From the NCBI GenBank assembly GCA_022563135.1, contig JADFNZ010000084.1, positions 1 through 7,077 of the forward strand: DNA of 7,077 nt, given 5' to 3'. The notes below the pieces were generated by a model. It saw nothing but the letters and a program-made list of their open reading frames with translations. It had not been told where the DNA came from and did no database searches. The position numbers and the translations under genes are program-made. Origin of the DNA: Chloroflexota bacterium (GTDB lineage: Bacteria > Chloroflexota > Dehalococcoidia > DSTF01 > RBG-16-68-14). Positions 5,010 to 7,077 of the stretch are shown in pieces; within the stretch, counting starts at the first letter, position 1; every line of letters starts with the position of its first letter.

Positions 5010-5738
5010 ATGGCAAGGAAGCTATCATTCTTACTGTCTCTGGCGATCCTAACGGTCGGAGCCGTCTTCTTCATTATGAGCGGCGCTCCCCAGGTGGGAT
5101 TCGCCGGCCAGGCGCCCGACCAGCCACATGATCCGGGTGCAGAGGTCCAGGGCGGGGTAATAAACACGAATGAGGACGTAAAAGTCGACGTCCCGCTCAG
5201 CGCCAACCACAACGACGGCACCATCGGCTGCGAGGAGCTCGACTTCTCGACCTCCAACTGGACGAACGGTACCGTTGGCGCTATCACTGACCGCCCCTGC
5301 AACACCACCGAGCTTGCGGCCGATGTGACTGACATAGGAGTGTACGACCCCACCGCCAGCGAGGACTCGGCCGGTGCGGATACATGCAGTGACGGCATCG
5401 ATAACGATAGCGACGGCATCGACGCAGCCGACCCGGACGACTGTCGTTTGCTCATCATCCCGATCGTCAGCATCGGCGGCCTCAACAAGGGCGCCGGCGT
5501 CGTCCAGATAGGCGATGAGCTGATCAGCTACACCAGCTCCGCCCCAGCTGGCGACGCGGCCTGTGGCGGCGACGACACCAAGGGCAGCGGCCCTGCCTGT
5601 CTGACCGGCATCACCCGAGGCGACTTCAAGACCACCTGCCGGCGACAGCGTTATCTTCCGCTCCGAGCTCGGAGACGGCTCCGATACCACCAACCTCGAC
5701 AGCACCACTACTACGGCGACGAGCCCGGCCAAGGGTGA
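5010..5738 (+). CDS. secreted calcium-loop surface protein, N-terminal part (frame broken near 5634-5641)
   Basis: The protein opens with a clear signal peptide: MARK, a hydrophobic run to about residue 24, and a likely cleavage after GFAG (residue 33). The mature part is acidic, rich in Asp, Thr and Gly, with scattered cysteines. Residues 126-145 hold the cysteine-bounded acidic motif C-x-DGIDND-x-DGID...DP-D-D-C (5385-5444), which is common in extracellular calcium-binding proteins. A first repeat of the type GVVQIGDELISY...GITRGDF follows from 5496. After about 5636 this frame turns into Arg/Gln/His-rich nonsense (TTCRRQRYLPLRARRR) and stops at 5738, while the sensible sequence continues at once in the +1 frame. 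The true protein therefore almost certainly continues into the next entry. Its function is unknown; an extracellular or cell-wall role is inferred. Confidence 0.75.
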   Translation: MARKLSFLLSLAILTVGAVFFIMSGAPQVGFAGQAPDQPHDPGAEVQGGVINTNEDVKVDVPLSANHNDGTIGCEELDFSTSNWTNGTVGAITDRPCNTTELAADVTDIGVYDPTASEDSAGADTCSDGIDNDSDGIDAADPDDCRLLIIPIVSIGGLNKGAGVVQIGDELISYTSSAPAGDAACGGDDTKGSGPACLTGITRGDFKTTCRRQRYLPLRARRRLRYHQPRQHHYYGDEPGQG

Positions 5739-6183
5739 GTCCCTCCTGGTGGATAGCGTAAGTGGCTTCGCTACCCGAGGTGTGGTGCTGATAGACGATG
5801 AGCTGTTCATCTACGACGGCACATCGAACAACAAGACGCCGCCCGATAGCCTCGACAACATCAGCAGCCGGGGTGCCCTGGGCAGCACCGCAGCCGCCCA
5901 CGCAGATAACGCCCACGTCTTCCAGATCGTACCGACCTCGTTCGCCACGCTCTTTACCGACGGCATCGATTCGAGCCAGGACACCGTGCTGCGCTTGACG
6001 GGCAGCCTCACTGGCTACGGTCTCAACGGCGGCATCGTCCAGATCTCCAACGAGATCATCACGTACACCCAGACGGGTACTACGAGCGCCGAGTGTGACG
6101 GCCCTGCGCCCTGCCTCTTGGGGCTCACCCGCGGCGACTTTGGGACATTGGCCAAGGGCCACGCTGAAGGCGTCTTCGTCTTC
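5496..6183 (+). repeat. three protein-level repeats in the surface protein
   Basis: The copies are 5496-5658, 5779-5928 and 6031-6183. Each opens G-(V/I)-V-x-I-x-(D/N)-E-(L/I)-(I/F)-x-Y, has a variable acidic or cysteine-containing middle, and closes (I/L)-x-RG-(D/A)-(F/L)-x-T...V-(F/I). Copies 2 and 3 also have an A-x-x-HA step before the end, which copy 1 lacks at the frame break. Copies 1 and 3 share a Cys-x(n)-GPAPC/GPAC-L insertion and are closer to each other than to copy 2. Confidence 0.75.
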
Positions 6184-7077
6184 ACTGCGGCGGGTGATGA
6201 CATCGACCAGGCCACCGCCAACTTCACCCCCGCCAACAACTACAACGACCAGGCATTGTTTGATGGCGTCTTAAGCCCCAATATCATTGGCGGCGGAATG
6301 GACGTGAACGGCGACGGCGTCATCGACAGTAAGGACAACTCGAATCAATTGCTCGGTGCCTCCATCCTGAGCGGTTTGCTGGACTGCGACGACTTCGGGA
6401 CCGCTCCGGGTAACGTGGGGGACGGCACCATCGACGCCAGCGACGACTGCACGCTCACGGCGGAAGATGGAACAACCGTGATCACCGTGGTGGACGGCGA
6501 GTTCCAACTGCCTGATGGACCGCTGGCCCTCACCTTCTCCGACCCGGACATCGATTGGAACGTTATCAACGGCCGTGTTGACTCGGACGGTAGCGGCGAC
6601 ATCGGCTCAGACGACTGCACGCTCAGCATCGTCGACGAGAGCCTGCCGTTCAATAACAACGGCACGACCAAAGGCACGAACCGTGAGATCGACATTCTCA
6701 GCAGCGACGGTGAAAACCTGTTTATGCGTTCGCAACTTTTCTACCAATCCGGTCTGCGGGGGGATCTCGGTCCGATTTCCGGAAATACCACCGAACAGAC
6801 GTCGGAGCAAGCCGGGACGGGAATCCACCTGTTTGCCCCGATGGGATTCCTCGACGACACGTGGTTTCACCGATCTTACTGGGTGTACGGCCGCAATTTC
6901 GCCGGCGGCCACAACGGTTATTACCAGGCGGGACGATTCGCACCGTCGGGTCGCATTCTTGTTTTCGATGACGAGATGGTCTACGGGTACGGTCGCAAAC
7001 CGCAGTACCTTCGCTGGACGACAACCCTCGAACATCAACTCTTCGCGACCGTCAAGGAAGCGCCCGTCGTCTCTCAG
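5641..7077 (+). pseudogene. surface protein, continuation in the +1 frame (partial at right edge)
   Basis: This frame is open from 5605 and stays open for 479 codons from 5641 to the window end. It starts mid-domain (AGDSVIFRSELGDG) with no start codon or ribosome site at the joint, so it is the C-terminal continuation of the previous entry after a frameshift, not a separate gene; the first GTG is at 5749. It holds repeat 2 (GVVLIDDELFIY, 5779-5928), repeat 3 (GIVQISNEIITY, 6031-6183) and then dockerin-like acidic loops: DVNGDGVIDSKD (6301-6336), a GDGTIDASDDC loop (about 6421-6453) and DSDGSGDIGSDDC (6580-6618). From about 6640-6700 it changes to a module with EIDILSSDGENLFMRS, GFLDDTWFHRSYWVYG, YYQAGRFAPSGRILVFDDE and YGYGRKPQYLRWTT. 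This module resembles PQQ-like beta-propeller proteins that I know from Planctomycetes and relatives. Tagged pseudogene only because of the frame break; a sequencing error would make it one intact gene. Confidence 0.7.
6301..6618 (+). other. dockerin/EF-hand-like acidic calcium loops
   Basis: Within the surface protein, DVNGDGVIDSKD (6301-6336) has the D-x-N-x-D-G-x-I-D-x-x-D spacing of a calcium loop. Two further loops follow, DGTIDASDDC and DSDGSGDIGSDDC, each ending Asp-Asp-Cys-Thr-Leu. They suggest calcium-dependent folding outside the cell. A true dockerin would pair two 22-residue loops, so this is only dockerin-like. Confidence 0.55.

Noticed and set aside
5049..6695. Long minus-strand frames opposite the surface-protein gene
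   Set aside because: Several long frames exist antisense to Asp/Gly/Thr-rich repeats, but they lack ribosome sites and signal sequences; the plus-strand product is coherent with a signal peptide and repeats.
1..7077. CRISPR array, tRNA, rRNA, insertion sequence or prophage genes
   Set aside because: No regularly spaced direct repeats, no cloverleaf, no transposase or integrase motifs and no paired terminal repeats were seen on either strand.

Overview
The window is a GC-rich bacterial segment carrying carbon-metabolism genes, a Crp-family regulator and a secreted repeat protein. No rRNA or tRNA is present, so the phylum is a guess. The gene mix, a short divergent helical protein and the acidic calcium-loop surface protein would fit Chloroflexota or a similar environmental lineage. 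The last ~430 bases encode a module that I associate with Planctomycetes and relatives.

Left part (1-1912, minus strand): two genes overlapping by the four bases ATGA. The upstream gene is a double-hot-dog mesaconyl-C1-CoA hydratase (Mch, MaoC family). The downstream gene, cut by the window edge, is the N-terminal half of an acyl-CoA dehydrogenase with an extra ~155-residue N-terminal region, the layout of (2S)-methylsuccinyl-CoA dehydrogenase (Mcd). Mcd and Mch catalyse consecutive steps of the ethylmalonyl-CoA pathway for acetyl-CoA assimilation (methylsuccinyl-CoA to mesaconyl-CoA to beta-methylmalyl-CoA).

Middle part (2004-4577): a 12-bp inverted repeat, a small divergent gene (64 aa, minus strand) with a very strong Shine-Dalgarno sequence, and a plus-strand cluster of three genes: a Crp/Fnr-type regulator, a stand-alone GAF-domain protein and a fumarylacetoacetate-hydrolase-family enzyme. 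A near-perfect Crp operator, TATGAAATACTTCACA (2328-2343), lies between the small gene and the regulator. Its right half doubles as a -35 element for the regulator gene, which suggests autorepression. Its centre is also 41.5 bp from a possible start site of the small gene, which suggests activation. Both roles are inferences.

Right part (4578-7077): a 432-base intergenic stretch with stem-loops, two candidate promoters and a ~100-base leader, then a secreted, calcium-loop-rich surface protein. It has three copies of an 'xIxxE(I/L)xxY ... RG' repeat. The reading frame is broken once, inside the first repeat, near 5634-5641. After about 6640-6700 the protein switches to an unrelated domain with different codon use, so the gene is either a true fusion or an assembly chimera at the end of the contig.
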